Of a DNA stretch of 64,000 bases, positions 47,435 to 60,208 are shown piece by piece. Source of the DNA: Pieris napi. Its lineage: Eukaryota > Arthropoda > Insecta > Lepidoptera > Pieridae. Where the stretch lies: contig NC_062253.1 of assembly GCF_905475465.1 (NCBI RefSeq), positions 9,734,001 to 9,798,000 on the forward strand, written 5' to 3'. The position numbers and the translations under genes are program-made. Position 1 is the first letter of the stretch; each line of letters opens with the position of its first letter. Under the pieces are notes generated by a model. The model was not told the DNA's origin, did no database searches, and saw nothing but the letters and a program-made list of their open reading frames with translations.

Positions 47435-48414
47435 ACATTTTAATAAGGGGAGTATTTCAGCCATTTCCCAATACTGTTACTTAAAGGAGAAAAAGATTTA
47501 AATAATTTTAATACGGCGATCTAGATACGTACAATGTACATAGACTTTAATTCGTTTTTAAAGAGTGAATTTTTTGTCTTAATTCGAAATTGTATTATCA
47601 ATATTAGGTTTTTACTCAAATAGTACTTTTTGGGACAAGTATTTGGGAATTTTAAGAGTTCGCTGACGTACAAAGTCCAAAAAATCGATAGAAAAAATAG
47701 TTTTATTTAATTTGTATAAAGTATAATATATAATTAAAATATTAATTTAACAAAAATACGATACGGATCATTGAATATTTGGAAATCATAATTTTAAATA
47801 TTATAAAATAAAAATGAACATAGCATGTCTATTGTTGGAAATAAGGGCAATTACAACAAGATGTCGCCAGCGGCTGGTAAGATGCGGTGCGGGAGAAGAA
47901 ATCGTCGTATTTTGTGAATGATTACAAAACAACAAACAATAAAATCAAATTTATATTAAGTAGACGAAAATAAGTAAGTAAGTAATACTATTTAAAAAGT
48001 GCGCAATTTTTTGCCTTAATTAAAATGGTTCTTATAGCTAACTACTAGCTACTCTCAGCGTTACATCAATCACCCTCAATTATGCCACGTCCTTCGTTTT
48101 TTGAGTCATTTATATAGTACATATAATTATGCAAGAGCATGCTCCTAAATTGTCATAAGAATGAGCATTGGTGAATAATGGATAAAATTATGAGATAGAA
48201 AAAGAAAGAAATCAGCAAGTATGGATCTTTGACCACACAAAGTAATTGAAAATGGTACTATGATGAGACGGCTTCGAATGTATTTAATAATACATATATG
48301 TATAATTAAATTATTAAAATTTAGTAGTCTAGTATTTACAATATTATTAACCTACATAGCATAATAATTTTATGACAAAAATTAATAAATAGAAAATTAA
48401 AACAAATTTAAAAA
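47435..48414. other. No gene recognised
   Basis: AT-rich; nothing found. Confidence 0.5.
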
Positions 48415-48575
48415 TTGTACTGTATTGCGATACTTATTCGTTGAGCGAGGAAAGCACCAGCTCTGAGGTCACCAGTACTATCTGCCAGGCGCTAATTTTA
48501 ATCTTTAATTAGCGCCTAGCGTTCCAAAGGGAACAAATCGAAGTTGGAGGAAAGACTATATTTGAGCGTTTATTA
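48415..48575 (-). pseudogene. LINE family L2 fragment
   Basis: TACTTATTCGTTGAGCGAGG and AAAGCACCAGCTCTGAGGTC match 40740-40945. The minus frame gives ADSTGDLRAGAFLAQR-like residues only with a frame change. A SINE follows within 80 bp. Confidence 0.6.
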
Positions 48576-48649
48576 TTTTCCGACTGCTCTGCGGCCACCT
48601 CAGCTTTTTTGCTGAGAATGGTGAGATGGGGATAACGTATCCACATTTG

Positions 48650-48905
48650 ACGACTCATTGGTCTAGTGGTTAGTACCCCTGACTGCGAATCCATGGGTCC
48701 CGGGTTCGATCTCCGGCTGAGGCGAACATCGATGTGATGAGCATTTGGTGTTGTTCTTAGGTCTTGGGTGTTTTTAATATGTATTTATACGTCTATCTAT
48801 CTATAATATGTATGTATATCCGTTGCCTAGAACCCATAACACAAGCTTCACCAGCTTAGCATGGGACTAGGTCAATTGGTGTGAATTGTCTTTAAAAAAA
48901 AAAAA
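48650..48905 (+). mobile_element. tRNA-derived SINE (family S2) with poly-A tail
   Basis: The head has A-box TGGTCTAGTGGTTAGTACC and B-box GGTTCGATCTCC. The body follows (GATGAGCATTTGGTGTTG, AGCATGGGACTAGGTCAATT) and the element ends with a poly-A run (48894-48905). It is different from S1. Confidence 0.8.
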
Positions 48906-48975
48906 CATAAGTAGATCTCCAAGGGTTCAACGACATCCAGCCGCTTACTGTCCATGCCATTCATGCCATCCATAC

Positions 48976-49231
48976 CTGTCGTGCGATTCTGTTAATCCGT
49001 GAGTTCACCTCGCACTAACAACGCTCCCTGCGTCACTCACGTCATATTTGGAATCTCATGGTATTCTGTTAAGCAATTTCACATTACGTGTTGACAAGCG
49101 GAGGGAGCTTGTAGTTTATTGTTTATCAGAATGACAAATCGTAAAATGACTGCTTCACGACTGATTTGAGCGCGACCGCCGCTGCGAAAACTGTGAGAGT
49201 TCGAAAAGTGAGTTACAGAATCGCAAGGCTG
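48976..49231. mobile_element. Family C element, copy 6 (long form)
   Basis: Left end CTGTCGTGCGATTCTGTTAA, right end GTTACAGAATCGCAAGGCTG. Same two halves as 22536-22792. Confidence 0.8.
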
Positions 49232-51000
49232 CTCCAAAATGGCTGGAACATTGACGGAGGCAATAGAGTGTATGATGTCGTTAATATATGTTATATTGAA
49301 ATGCAAAGGTTTTTTTTGAAAACTAAAGGTAGCTTAATTTTTTTATGACACTTTTAGCACCTTTATTTGTACCCCTAAAGCCCTTCTAAGTTTATATAGG
49401 AGACCTCTCCCATCAAGTAATTGTAAGTATGTAAGGTAAAGATTCGCATGCCTAGTGTAGGCAAGACAACACAAAAAACTAATTTACATTTAGGCTTATA
49501 CTTTGAACACGTTATTCTTATTGGAAGAATGTTTCTCTTATATTTTCTTATCTGCAAATCTGGATATAGATACAGTAACACAGGTGCAATACTGACCCTG
49601 CCAGATGTCCAACATTATACCGTCCCACTCCGCTGCTTGGGATATTGGCTCCCTTGCATTTCTCACACCCATCCCTTTTACACTTTCGATGAAATACACC
49701 CCTCTCTTTCCTTACTTCCGTAGGAACTTGGGGTGCAAAAAAGTCATTTTTTGTGCGATCGTGTGCGTGCCGTGTTGGTATTTCAAGGGGGTTGAAGTGA
49801 TACGAAATTATATTAAAAAATAATTTATTTCTCAATCTTTATATACAGATATTTACAATAGTATAAATTTTTATAAAAAATATGTGTATCACATCATACA
49901 CAACTTTAATAAATTATTTGCGTATTTTTATTACGCTTTTGTTTGAAATAAAATACACTTTTAATGAATTAAATTGGAATTTTTGACATGTATATTGTAA
50001 TTAAAGATGCAAGACACTGCGATGACGTCTGACCCTGAAACGGGCTAATAGATAGATAGATAGATATTAACTAAGGATATACACAACGTCTCGACATTAT
50101 CCAAACTTCGGGCTGTCACTGGTTTGACTGGTCGACAACATCCAGTCGCTTAATTCAATAAAAGTGTAAATTAATTATAAAATCTATTCACAACCAAGAT
50201 AAAAGCTTCGAGGCACAATTAAAGCTTATTTTTGGTCCATTATTATATCACACAATCTATATATAACAGTCTTTAATTTGGTATAAACTCTGAGATCTTT
50301 AACACGTGGTGGCATATAAAAGATATGATTAAAAATACAAAAGACCAGAATACAACATGACAAAACAAAACATGTTTTTGGGAATACTTGTTATTTTTAC
50401 TGATTTTAGTCTGTGAACATTAGAATTAGCATTGTATTTTATGATTACAATCATATTTTAATGTATTTTCGAGTTTCTTATTATTTTCGGTAAATTTTTT
50501 CATTTAACTGTTTTTTGACTTGTATTGACGCGTATTCCTCGTAATATTATTAAACAAAATTATATCGATTGTGGTTAGCAACCGCTATTCTTGAAATTAG
50601 TTTAGAATTCTGGGTATTTCCATGCCGTATTATTATTATAATAACACTAGGAAAATAGAAGCTCATACATTAAAAGGCGTAGACATGGTTCAGCTAATTT
50701 AACTCTAGTTAGATAATGAATATATCTTCTTACCACGAATTATAAATTTTACAATAGAATCGCAGTTTGCTAATAAAAACTATACCTTATCTTACATCAG
50801 TCGTTATGTCTTTCGGCTAATTCCAAACACATATGAGATGCACATTCTTTATATATTTTAGTACAATTATCTATTAAAAACCATGAAATGGTCGACTTAC
50901 AAGAGTACGAATAGCCTTCGACTAGTATTTAAAGCCTTCAAAAACACATTACCAAATTAATTACACTTTTGCGGTCGTATTTGTTCTTTCTTATCATATT
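49232..51000. other. Intergenic, downstream of Hey
   Basis: No gene accepted. A minus-strand frame at 49835-49548 (95 codons, CKRDGCEKCKGANIPSSG) is open but unlike any family I recognise and overlaps another frame. (GATA)n is near 50051-50065. The 3' end of the Hey transcript must lie here, but no clear minus-strand AATAAA was found close to the stop. Confidence 0.4.
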
Positions 51001-54000
51001 CTAATATGCTAATTCGGCCCCCCATGGCCTATACGGTTTCGAGCTGTTCTGTGAATATTGGTGATGTGGCGGATGATGAGGGTACGGAGCGGGGTAATGC
51101 GGTGCTGTTGGTGCCGGGTGGGGACCAGGAGGCGCTGGTGGCCCCGGTGGGGCTGGTGGAGCGGGAGGATAGTGAGGGTACGATGGAGCCGCTGACAGAG
51201 GGGCCGCAACTGCTGTTGGAGCAATGGACGCTGTGGATGTTGAAGGATCCTGGCCAAACCCACTATGTTGTACCGGGGGGTATTGTGGGTAGCCCCAGTT
51301 CGCGGACTTAGCTGCTAACTCCCTCTGAGCAGCAAAGCATTGTAGGTGGCTCATGAGTCGAAGCCGTAATGGATCCTGGATGTCCAGGCCCTCACAACTA
51401 ACCAGATACCTTGCTACTTCGGCTGCACATTCTCTGAAGCCAATACTGTGGTAATCCATGGCGTACCTCTGAGGGTCATAGGCGAGGGTATCGAGACCTG
51501 GAAATAAATAAATAAATTTAATACTAATATCACGGTACTGCATTTTATGAAATAGGTATTTGTTATAAGCAATTACAACAGCACTGTCGAGCTTTCTATT
51601 TATTTTATTAAAACTTAAAATTGCCTATTTAATAGTAACTGAGACTGCGTAAATTTATAATAGCAAATAGCATACATAATATAACAATAATATGCGAAAT
51701 GAAAACTATTTCTAAATGTGGAATGCCTGCCTTAAGGTCTGATACAGTTTTTAATTTGTTATTCCTTTAAAGAGAATCACGCGTCAATAAAAGACAATAT
51801 TATTATTAGTCCAGACATATTACTCGACTAACGCAGATGTCGATTCGCGTCATTCAGAATCTTTTTATAGAAGAAAACAAAAACTATTCTTCCCATTCAG
51901 ATTCACCCTTTAAAAGTACCCTTTCTTATGCAACAAGTAGAGGGAGATAAAAGTATTTTAATAGTATGTTAAAGAGAGAGGTAACGGGAACCCTTTCCGG
52001 CAATCTTCCGGATAAAGGTAAAAAATTAATAAGATCCGCTATACGGGGTTTGTAAAGCAGGGCAGGAGGGCAGATCCATCCCCTTGAATAATTTTGTCAT
52101 TCAATACTAAAATTACTTATACTTTCGACGAAATTCGTGATTATCTCCTCAAAGAACTTTATACAAACTTGCCAGCCTTAGTAGTTCAAAGACAAGTCTA
52201 CGTGAGTCACTCACACATTTGGCAAAATTTTAACACAGTTTGATGGATGAGAATGTAATTTTTTATGTTTAGCCAATTTGTTTTGACAAATTATAATTCC
52301 TGTGTTTGTGCCTACATTTCTTTAGTTACATTAAAGTAAAGATACCAACAATTTTTGTTTAGTGGCAATAGTTTTAACTATATGCCAGTTTCATGTGAAA
52401 GGGAACTATAAAGAAAAAAAAGACATCAAAAGGAAACAAAGGGATAAGCTAGGTAAATATAAAATATGGACATTAATATAATATTAAATCTTAATATTAT
52501 TATTGATTATAAAAGAAGATATTCCATTATAATACAATAAAAGATAAAGCAAAAGGTAGGAGAGTAGTCGGAAACGGAACATGCAGTAACTATAAAGAAT
52601 TCAGAAAGGAGGTGAGGTCATATTGGAAAACTGTATTTTATAATGACTATATATAAGTGTAGCATAAAGAATATAGAACAAAGAGCTTTTAAAAAAATAT
52701 ATATGTACTTCAAAAACACACGCAAATGGCGCCCATTTTTTTCTTCTTTTTACAAGACCTTTGATCGTAAAGTGCTTCCGTTTGTCATAGATTACAAAGG
52801 ACGCGTGATGTAGGTTAGGGGATGAAGATTATAGAATTGCGGTTTTTAGTTCTGTCTGGGTCGCCACAAAAATTACTTAATAATGAATCTTAAAAAATAC
52901 TTTGAGATACGTCGAAATCTCCATATTCAAACGTTCATGACCACTACAAATGAGATTAACTTGCGATTAATGAGTAAATGTGTGAGAAAATACTTATATT
53001 TGCATAATACCCTAGCTAAGTCGGAGGGCAGCCCTCCGATCTGGGATAGCTATAGGGGTACGATTCCCACGCCGCCCCTCTAACTGGTCTGTTTGATTAC
53101 TTATCTTTTATTGATTTATCATTTATATCGGTAACCATTTGAAATATAATTCTAATCTTGCCCTAATTTTTTTATATGCATACAGTTACACCTATATGTG
53201 TTATGAATTAAAGAATATTTCTTTTTATCTATATAAATAATGATAATAAAACTATTATAGTTTAGCAAAGGGTAGGTATATATTAAATCGAAACGAGGTT
53301 CGCAAGGGCAGCTAGTTTTATATATGGTTTGGTTGGATAGTTTTATTGGAAAACTATGCATCATATTAAAATAAAGGCAAATGATACATTCAGCATTATA
53401 GATATTTTGTCAGGCGTTCATGTTTTTATAAAATTAAATCACAATCTTTTGTTTTTGCAGTATACTTTGTAAATTGTCAATTATCTTTTAATGTACTTTA
53501 TGGATACATTATAATCTGTGGCATGTAAACAGAGAGGAGAATAGTTCGTAAAGTATTTATAAAGTGATGTACCAGTAAGTCACCATTTTTTTTTTATTAT
53601 TTCGCCATAAAAAATCATATAACCCTTAGTTTTGACCTTTCTACCACCAATCCCCATTATACAGCGATATTAGCACTGTTATAACCTTTAAATACTATAA
53701 AACATTGACTAGGTATGCACGAAAAATCTGCATTTTAAATATTAATTAATATCTTATTTTTTACAAATTAAGTACTAAGTAAATTAAAAAATATAATCCT
53801 TCATTTCCTATATGTGAAAGAGACAGTCTAATAGATCAGTATCACTTCCTGTTTGTATGTTTTTGTTAGCACCAGGTGTGTGTCCGTTTGTGCGTACCCC
53901 CGGAACACAATGACTACCTGCGGTTTGATGGTTTATTAATTATTCTTTAATAGAGTTAAGCATTCGTTACGTTTAAGTGATCATTTTTCTCGCAAAGTGG

Positions 54001-57000
54001 AATGTATGGTAATGGATCCATTTCCCGTATCATCTGTTTAAGGGCTAAAATTATCATAAAAGACGAGGCGACTGAAATTATATTTCCACGACGATGTATA
54101 TAAATAAAATAAAGTTTTCACATCATTTGGAGCTTAAAAACAATGGTCGGAAAATAATAGCTTTCGTTTCTACTTCTTTTTATCTATCTCAATAGAGGGA
54201 AATATTATTGTTTAAACAAAAATATTTAATTTGTAGTATGTGAATTTAAAATAAATTGTGTTAAATTTAACTTTAAGGCATTTAGTACGATTTTAAGTAA
54301 ATACATTAAAGTTTGATGCTATATTATATTGTAACTGAGTGATTTAATTATTTAGTAGTTGGAGCGTAAATCCGCGGGTGGGGTTAACCGCAAACTAGAC
54401 GCAACGGGCTCTTTAACATTAATGGCTTGGTAAAGGTCAGAGAATCCGCAACGGAAGGAAATTAAATATTCCTTTATAAATTAGATTTTTTAACAACCTT
54501 ATAATAATTAGCTACTTATATATATTAATTGTGACTCAATTAACCCTTGGATTAGCTTTAACATTTTTGTTTGTACATAATATTATTTTTCTTTCTTTAG
54601 ATTTTATTAATTTCAGTTATAGTTACATGTTATTGTATATTCTTTTTTGTTAATTATTTATGCACTTCTTGTACTTAACCCTTTTAATGGTCTTTTCTTG
54701 AAGGACCCTAAGTTGAATTGGTTCGGAAATACTTCAATATATATAAAACTTATAACGTGTAACTTATTATACTTCAATATATTTGTTTTTTTGTTTACAT
54801 AACAAATGTCTCACATAATATTATTGCAAAACATTTCCGGACATTTGCAAGTGCGATCCGTTGTATCCTGCATAAAAAGTCGGCACCTGTTGACTAGCGT
54901 GGGAATTGGGCCCCCGAGTGATAAATGATAATAGGACCGTTAGCATGCTAATTTAATTACTAAAAACGGACAATGAGAAATTGTTAATTTTCTATAATTA
55001 TAAAATTTAATATAGTAATATTCTTATATCGTATAGTAATTAATAACGAAGTTCTAAATGTCCGATTAGTTAACGACTGATTTAAGGGAGGGCTGTGAGA
55101 TTTTTTAGTCTGTCATTGCTTTTATAGTGTAGTTATGAATACGTCTAGTAATGAACGAGTCTGAACGCGATTTTTCAGGCTACAATCTTCTTTAGTTTCA
55201 TCAAATATGTCAACTTGGGTAGGAAACAGTCTAAAGAAAAAATGGATTGACACACAGAGAGAAACAAAAAACGTGAGTGGACGAAAAACAGAACTTTCTT
55301 CCATACAAGATAATCTGATCGTGATTATTATACGGATTTATTCTAAATTTTGCCTTAATTTGTTCTACGCTTTTTCATGTTTATATAATATACTAGCAGA
55401 CCGGCCAAGCGTTGCTGTGGCTAAGGTTTTTGTTATATTACATAGTAGCAAACTATTCAAGGGAAACGGTAGGAGAACACCAGTCGTGGGGACCACCATG
55501 CTTTTTGGTGGTAATGTCATTAAATTGTAGCATCTGTTAGAATTGTGACTATCAAATAATAAACAAATATTTTGCAATAAAATTACATTACGGGTATAAA
55601 TTGAGATGTAAGCTATCCTATCTTTTAAGTTACATCAAACTGCACACGGTGTGCAATTTCATTGATATCGGTTTGGTAGTTTAGGAGTCCATAGCGGACA
55701 AACAACGCGACACGTAATTTATATATATTAAGATATAATATGCACAGTGGTACACGCAAAATAGAAAGCATGCAGAAAAAGTCAAAAAGCTTTTAAATTG
55801 ATTCAAAAATGTACACATATTTTTAATAAAAACCCGATGTTCAAAGCTATTAAAGCAATCCAGTTTTTAAATGTTAACTGCCGACTAGTCAAATGAAAAC
55901 GGTAAACTTTAGAAAATGTTTTTTATCGCGAAAGCTTTGTTAATTGCGAAGCGGAAACGAAGAATTTCAACAGGTCTAATTGTCGGATGTAACGGTGTTT
56001 AGATTTTAAAAAATTGACTTGAAATTCCAATGAATACCTCTAAAGAGAGTTATGTACAATCGAGTATAATTTTTTTTTTTTTAAATAAATAAAAGTAAAA
56101 AAAATAAAATATGTTTATTATGGAACATAAGATACATGTATCACTTATTCCACGTCATTAAATTGGAAGGCATCCCTACTCATCGGCAAAGAAGGCAGAG
56201 CGTGTAGGCCGAGAGAAAAGCCGGCGTAAAAAACTCTCGGTACTCTTTTAAAACAGCAAATCATCAAACAACAATTATTTAAAACAAATATCGCAAATTA
56301 ATTAGAAGTAGCCTGTCCAGCACTAGTCCCAGGCCCTTTTATCAACTAGATAATCGTTGACTTTATAGTAAGCCTTACATTACACAGCTTTTCTTTAATA
56401 CATTTCTTAAATTTATTGAGTGTTATTATTCGTCGTGTGTTATTTTTAGTGTTATTATTCGTCGTTATGGCAAATAAGTTGCCTGTGCCTAGCTCATGTT
56501 ACACATACCTATGTTTGGCAGAAGAACATTTTATATATAATTAATTTCCAACGTAAAAACGCAATTAAAAACAATTTGTAAACGAAATATAATAATGATT
56601 ATAATCAGTAACAATATAAAATGTATAAAATGCCTGTACTTTGCTTTTGTTACGAGTATACTACACTAATATGCATGCACTGTTTGGTCCCCAACCTACA
56701 AGAAATACATTGAAGCAATAGAGAACATTCAAATAAAGTTTTTAAGTTTTTAGGATTTCCGAAAGTATAGTAGCTATATAGATTCCTGCAAGTACTTTGG
56801 TATTCACCAATTAGAATGTAGACGTAAACAATACGACCTTATGTTTTTACACGCTATTTGCAACGGTTTAATTGAATGTCCTGACTTATTGTCGCTTTTA
56901 CTATTTTCCACCCTTCTTCACACATTACAAGGGAAACCCAACTATTTAAAATTCCTCGGTCTAATACAAACTATTTACGTAACTCATTCATGTATCGTAT

Positions 57001-58291
57001 ACCTTCAGATTATAACACAAATTATCAGCAAATAGATATTTGTTGTTTTTAAAAAAACTTAAATAATTTAAAAATTCTTCCTTTGTAATAAATTTATATT
57101 AATGAACAATGAATCTTAGAACTTATTATAAATACATATATTCTTTGTATATTTTGTATTTGTATAGGTGAAACTGTGCTTTGTGTATGTTTAAATGTGT
57201 ATTCCGTTTTTGGCCTTTGTGTACAGTGTAATTGTTTGAATATTGTTTAATAAGTAGCTGTAGGAATACCGTTGTAAATAAATAAATAAATTACTAAAAA
57301 AGCTTTGACTGTTCTGTCGAATTGAAAATCCAAAATATAAAGATTTTGTTATAAAACCAATAAAGCGAGTATAAAAAAAAATAAAATAAATGAATATTAC
57401 CTTTAGCATGAAGCATTTTCAGATGGTCGACAGTCAGTTGTAGGATTTCGGCCTTTTCAAGTTTAGCAGAGCCCTGTTTCTCACATGCAGCTGGTACCAG
57501 TCTCTTTAGTTCTGTTAATGAAGTGTTTATTCTGTCTCTTCTCTTCTTTTCTATGACACCTCGTCTCCGTTTCCGTGTCATTAACTGACAGGAATCACCA
57601 CCTTGCGATCTATGGAGAGCATTGTTATTAGACGGTATATTTTTTATTTAATGTACAAATTGTGAAAAAAAATGGGTTGGGTTTTGGTGTTTCTGTGAAA
57701 CATAATTAAAATTTACTCAGTCTGACAGCGAACGAAACACATATAAACAATTTGTTGCATTCGTAGATAGAGATTATAAGATCGGGAATGATTCAATGTT
57801 TAGACTACTTTGCTTTATGACCGCAAAATACATGAGTTTTCAATGAAATCCTTACGCAAAATTGAAATACTATATTATACAAAAGATGAAAATTAACTTT
57901 TCCTATATTAATAAGAATAGGATGTAATATAAATGCATTAAAGTAACATATAAAGAACGGCCCACCGCGCGCCGGAAAAGAGTTAAACTTGCTACGTCGT
58001 AGCGCAAACTCTACAGTTTTAAATATAATATATTGAGAAGCATTTTTTTTAATCTTACACAATTTTCAAAAAGATTATAAAATTATGTTATAGTACTCAC
58101 GTAGCGTCCTTACTGCTTTCCTCTGAAAAGGCATCATCTTCGCTTTCAGAGTGTGTCCTTTTGTTCCTTTGAGCCGGCGCAGGAGCTAAGGTAGGTGCTG
58201 GAGGTGCAGGCGCTGGTGGCCCCCAGCCATAATTCCACTGGCTCGGCTGATTTTGCTGATGAGAAGCTTCCATATGTCTATGGTACTCCAT
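51001..58291 (-). CDS. Hey: Hey, bHLH-Orange transcriptional repressor (298 aa, three exons)
   Basis: A nuclear repressor and Notch effector. CDS exons: 58291-58101 (ATG at 58291), 57609-57401 and 51497-51001; junction phases 2 and 1 agree at GTGAGT/CCATAG and GTAATA/TTCCAG. Residues 76-131 form the bHLH domain: basic region RKRRRGVIEKKRRDRIN with Gly81 where Hairy/E(spl) proteins have Pro (diagnostic of Hey), then TSLTELKRLVPAACEKQG and AKLEKAEILQLTVDHLKML. Residues about 147-190 form the Orange domain (HSIGFRECAAEVARYL, LRLRLMSHLQCF). A Pro/Ala/His-rich linker follows. The C-terminus is YRPWGAELAY (289-298), the YRPW co-repressor motif plus a Hey-type tail. The N-terminal 63 residues are Pro/Ala-rich. 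An in-frame GTG upstream at 58309 was not used, because the ATG is the first canonical start. Length matches insect Hey. No defects were seen. Confidence 0.97.
54515..54740 (+). mobile_element. LINE 3' UTR fragment and tail scrap
   Basis: 54515-54680 matches the 3' UTR of the LINE at 10674-11130 (AATTGTGACTCAATTAACCC, GGATTAGCTTTAACATTTTT). 54682-54735 (TCTTGAAGGACCCTAAGTTG) is a minus-strand scrap of the tail family in the 18884 array. Confidence 0.65.
55392..55738 (+). repeat. Interspersed repeat, relative of 44335-44692
   Basis: It starts ACTAGCAGACCGGCCAAGCG and ends AATTTATATATATTAAGATA with GACAAACAACGCGACACG before it. The body is diverged from the 44335 copy. Confidence 0.6.
56100..56270 (-). 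mobile_element. Retroposon tail, second copy
   Basis: Reverse complement of 46985-47150 (TTATTCCACGTCATTAAATT, GGCCGAGAGAAAAGCCGGCG). Its A-rich tail end faces left (GTAAAAAAAATAAAAT near 56095). Confidence 0.75.
56676..57295 (+). pseudogene. Jockey-like LINE ORF2 C-terminus and 3' UTR
   Basis: Frames read CTVWSPTYKKYIEAIENIQI, KFL, then SCKYFGIHQLECRRKQYDLM, FLHAICNGLIECPDLLSL. This is the usual W-x-P-x-Y...I-E-x-I-Q-x-K-F-L ... RR..YDL.FLH...NG.I.CP.LL order of Jockey-like elements, with frame changes. A 3' UTR ends in AAATAAATAAATAAATTA at about 57295. It ends about 105 bp from the bHLH exon of Hey. Confidence 0.75.
57610..58100 (-). other. First intron of Hey (491 bp)
   Basis: GTGAGT to CCATAG, AT-rich, no insertion recognised. 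Confidence 0.9.
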
Positions 58292-58700
58292 CGTACTGGC
58301 AGTAATCACTCAAATAAGTCTTTTGCGATATTAAGGCCTAGTAAATTTTAAAAACAATTTTCACACACACAAAACACGGTTCACAGATTCACACAAATTA
58401 ATCAAAGTTAAAGACAAAGTAACTTCTTATCAGTTTCAGTAAAGTTCGTAATTATCAATAGTGCGAGCATGCGACGGCGCACACGTGCGCACGCGTCGAG
58501 CGACGTTTCGGGAGTGTGCCGGACGCCGGCGGCATGCCGCGTGTGTACACCAACCCTTACACAAAAACGTCGCTGTCCAAAAATCCACTCTATTGCATGA
58601 TAATAAGACTAACATACACGCACAATAACTATGCACCCATGGCCTATTTACAATCTTAAACAGATATTGCAAATAAACGATTTTGAATTCTACTCCAAAA
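58292..58700 (-). promoter_or_regulatory. Hey 5' UTR/promoter region with bHLH-O sites
   Basis: A CpG-rich island (58461-58560) stands out from the AT-rich background. It contains CACGTG (58482-58487) and CACGCG (58490-58495), the class B and C sites bound by Hey/E(spl)-type repressors, which would allow autorepression. The nearest Su(H)-like site is weak (GGTGGGAAA, 58872-58880; the first base is off consensus). The transcription start was not located. Confidence 0.4.
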
Positions 58701-59079
58701 GTAATAGAAAAGACTTAAACGCACGATCGATTCTACAATGTCAGTAACATTTGATATGTACGGCAATTATAATAGATATGTGATTATAGAATTTATTCCC
58801 TTAGATTAAAGTGTATATTCGCGTGTATATGAATGAGTTTAATGTTTTAGGATGCCGCGTGGCCGGCGCACGGTGGGAAACAGCATCAATTAGGAAACGC
58901 AATTTCATTGGGCTAACAATTGCTTTAAGGGGAGAACTTTATGAGGAGCGTGCGACTGCATAGTGATTAAGTTGGTATTGGGTGACCTACTTTCTATATA
59001 CTTGATATTCCTATTGTGTTATACATATATAATAAGTAAGGTCCTTAATCTACAACATTTATTAAACTATAATCATTAA
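58701..59079. other. Upstream of Hey, no gene recognised
   Basis: Contains the weak Su(H)-like GGTGGGAAA at 58872 and a short GC-rich patch; otherwise nothing. Confidence 0.4.
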
Positions 59080-59330
59080 TAATAATAAAGCCCAATTTTA
59101 TTTCCAATCATGACAAAAACAAATTATAATACACAGCTTAAATTATTTAACTTTTTTTTCTTTTGCTTGTTATCCTATATCCTAGCTTCCTTCAGTACCG
59201 TCGCGTCGATCGGAACCCCTTCATGGATAAAGGCCTCCTCCAGCTTTTTCCAACTTACTCTGCCTATGGCTCTCTTTCTCCATTAGTTTCCTGATACCGC
59301 TTCTATTTCTTCTATACACCTTTTTTTAAC
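59080..59330 (-). mobile_element. RTE-like LINE 3' end, second copy
   Basis: Reverse complement of 28555-28840: AATAATAATAAAGCCCAATT tail, CATGACAAAAACAAATTATA, TCGATCGGAACCCCTTC, and GCTTCTATTTCTTCTATACA. It is truncated at the 5' side. Confidence 0.75.
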
Positions 59331-60180
59331 TATAATTATTAGTCAACCAAATATTATAATAAAAGTATGGCATTCCATCCCTAACAAGCTATCTTCGCTC
59401 CATCCCATGATCTGTTCTAGAAGAGATTATATCGTGCATATTGCGTGAGTGTGTTTTTACTAATCCGATGCGCTTTTTTTGCCACCGTTCAAGTATAAGG
59501 TACGTAAGAAGATTTACTGCAATTTATCCCCCCCCCCCCTCTTATTATAAGCTCTAAAAAAAAATAGTTAAAAAAAACTAAAAAACACGCTTTTGAAAAA
59601 AAGTGAAAAATAATTCCTAATTTAGGCTGAAAATGGTAATGAACAAAAAATACTGGTTTTATTGCGAAAAAGCGTGGGTTGCTCTATAGACGAAAAATAT
59701 GGTAAAAAAAAAATTTTTTTTTCGGATTGTTGCAATGTCATCGATGCGCAAAATTTGAATAAAATCTGTCCGTTTAAAGTGGGTCAAAATCGAGTCCGAA
59801 GGAGTCGGTTACATACATACATACATACATACAGGTGAAGCTAATATAAAGCGTGTGATAAAAGTACATAAACATTTCGTGCATTTCGTCTTCAAGCTTA
59901 GACAATGTGTGGGAAAAAGTACATAGGTAATTACTGTTGACGTAATCACCAAATAAGAAAATCAAAGACACCCCCTCCCCCTATAGTGCTTACGTAATAT
60001 GTACTTGAACGGCCCCGTAGAGAAAACTCCATATTTTTACAAGATTTTGATAGCTCTCGCACTCGCGAGTATTCTAGGACGGGGGTTATCAGATAATAGA
60101 AAAGACCACCTTCGATAATAATATAACTCTTTAATAACATACTGTAATATTTACTCCTAAAAATCAGTTAATTAGAAACA
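59331..60180. other. Non-coding with simple repeats
   Basis: Contains a C-run (59529-59540), A/T runs around 59560-59730, and (CATA)n at 59811-59833 preceded by AGTCCGAAGGAGTCGGTTA, which looks like a LINE 3' tail. No gene. Confidence 0.5.
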
Positions 60181-60208
60181 TGACATGTATATTACAATAG
60201 AGCATGTA

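Larger units (their letters stand above)
51498..57400 (-). other. 5.9-kb second intron of Hey
   Basis: It carries repeats at 54515-54740, 55392-55738, 56100-56270 and 56676-57295. The rest, including 51550-54500, is AT-rich without a recognised gene. A small GC-rich patch near 53020-53080 (GGAGGGCAGCCCTCC palindrome) is unexplained. Confidence 0.7.

Noticed and set aside
48650..48725. tRNA gene on the plus strand (A and B boxes present)
   Set aside because: The stems do not form a proper acceptor or anticodon helix and the sequence runs straight into a SINE body with a poly-A tail.
49548..49835. 95-codon Cys-rich minus-strand frame (CKRDGCEKCKGAN) as a small gene
   Set aside because: No start context, splice partner or known family; an equally long frame exists on the other strand. 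Left as unknown.
51006..51311. Plus-strand 101-codon ORF
   Set aside because: Antisense shadow of the Pro-rich last exon of Hey.
58292..58309. Upstream GTG start for Hey (adds six residues)
   Set aside because: Non-ATG initiation is rare in insects and a good ATG lies in frame at 58291.
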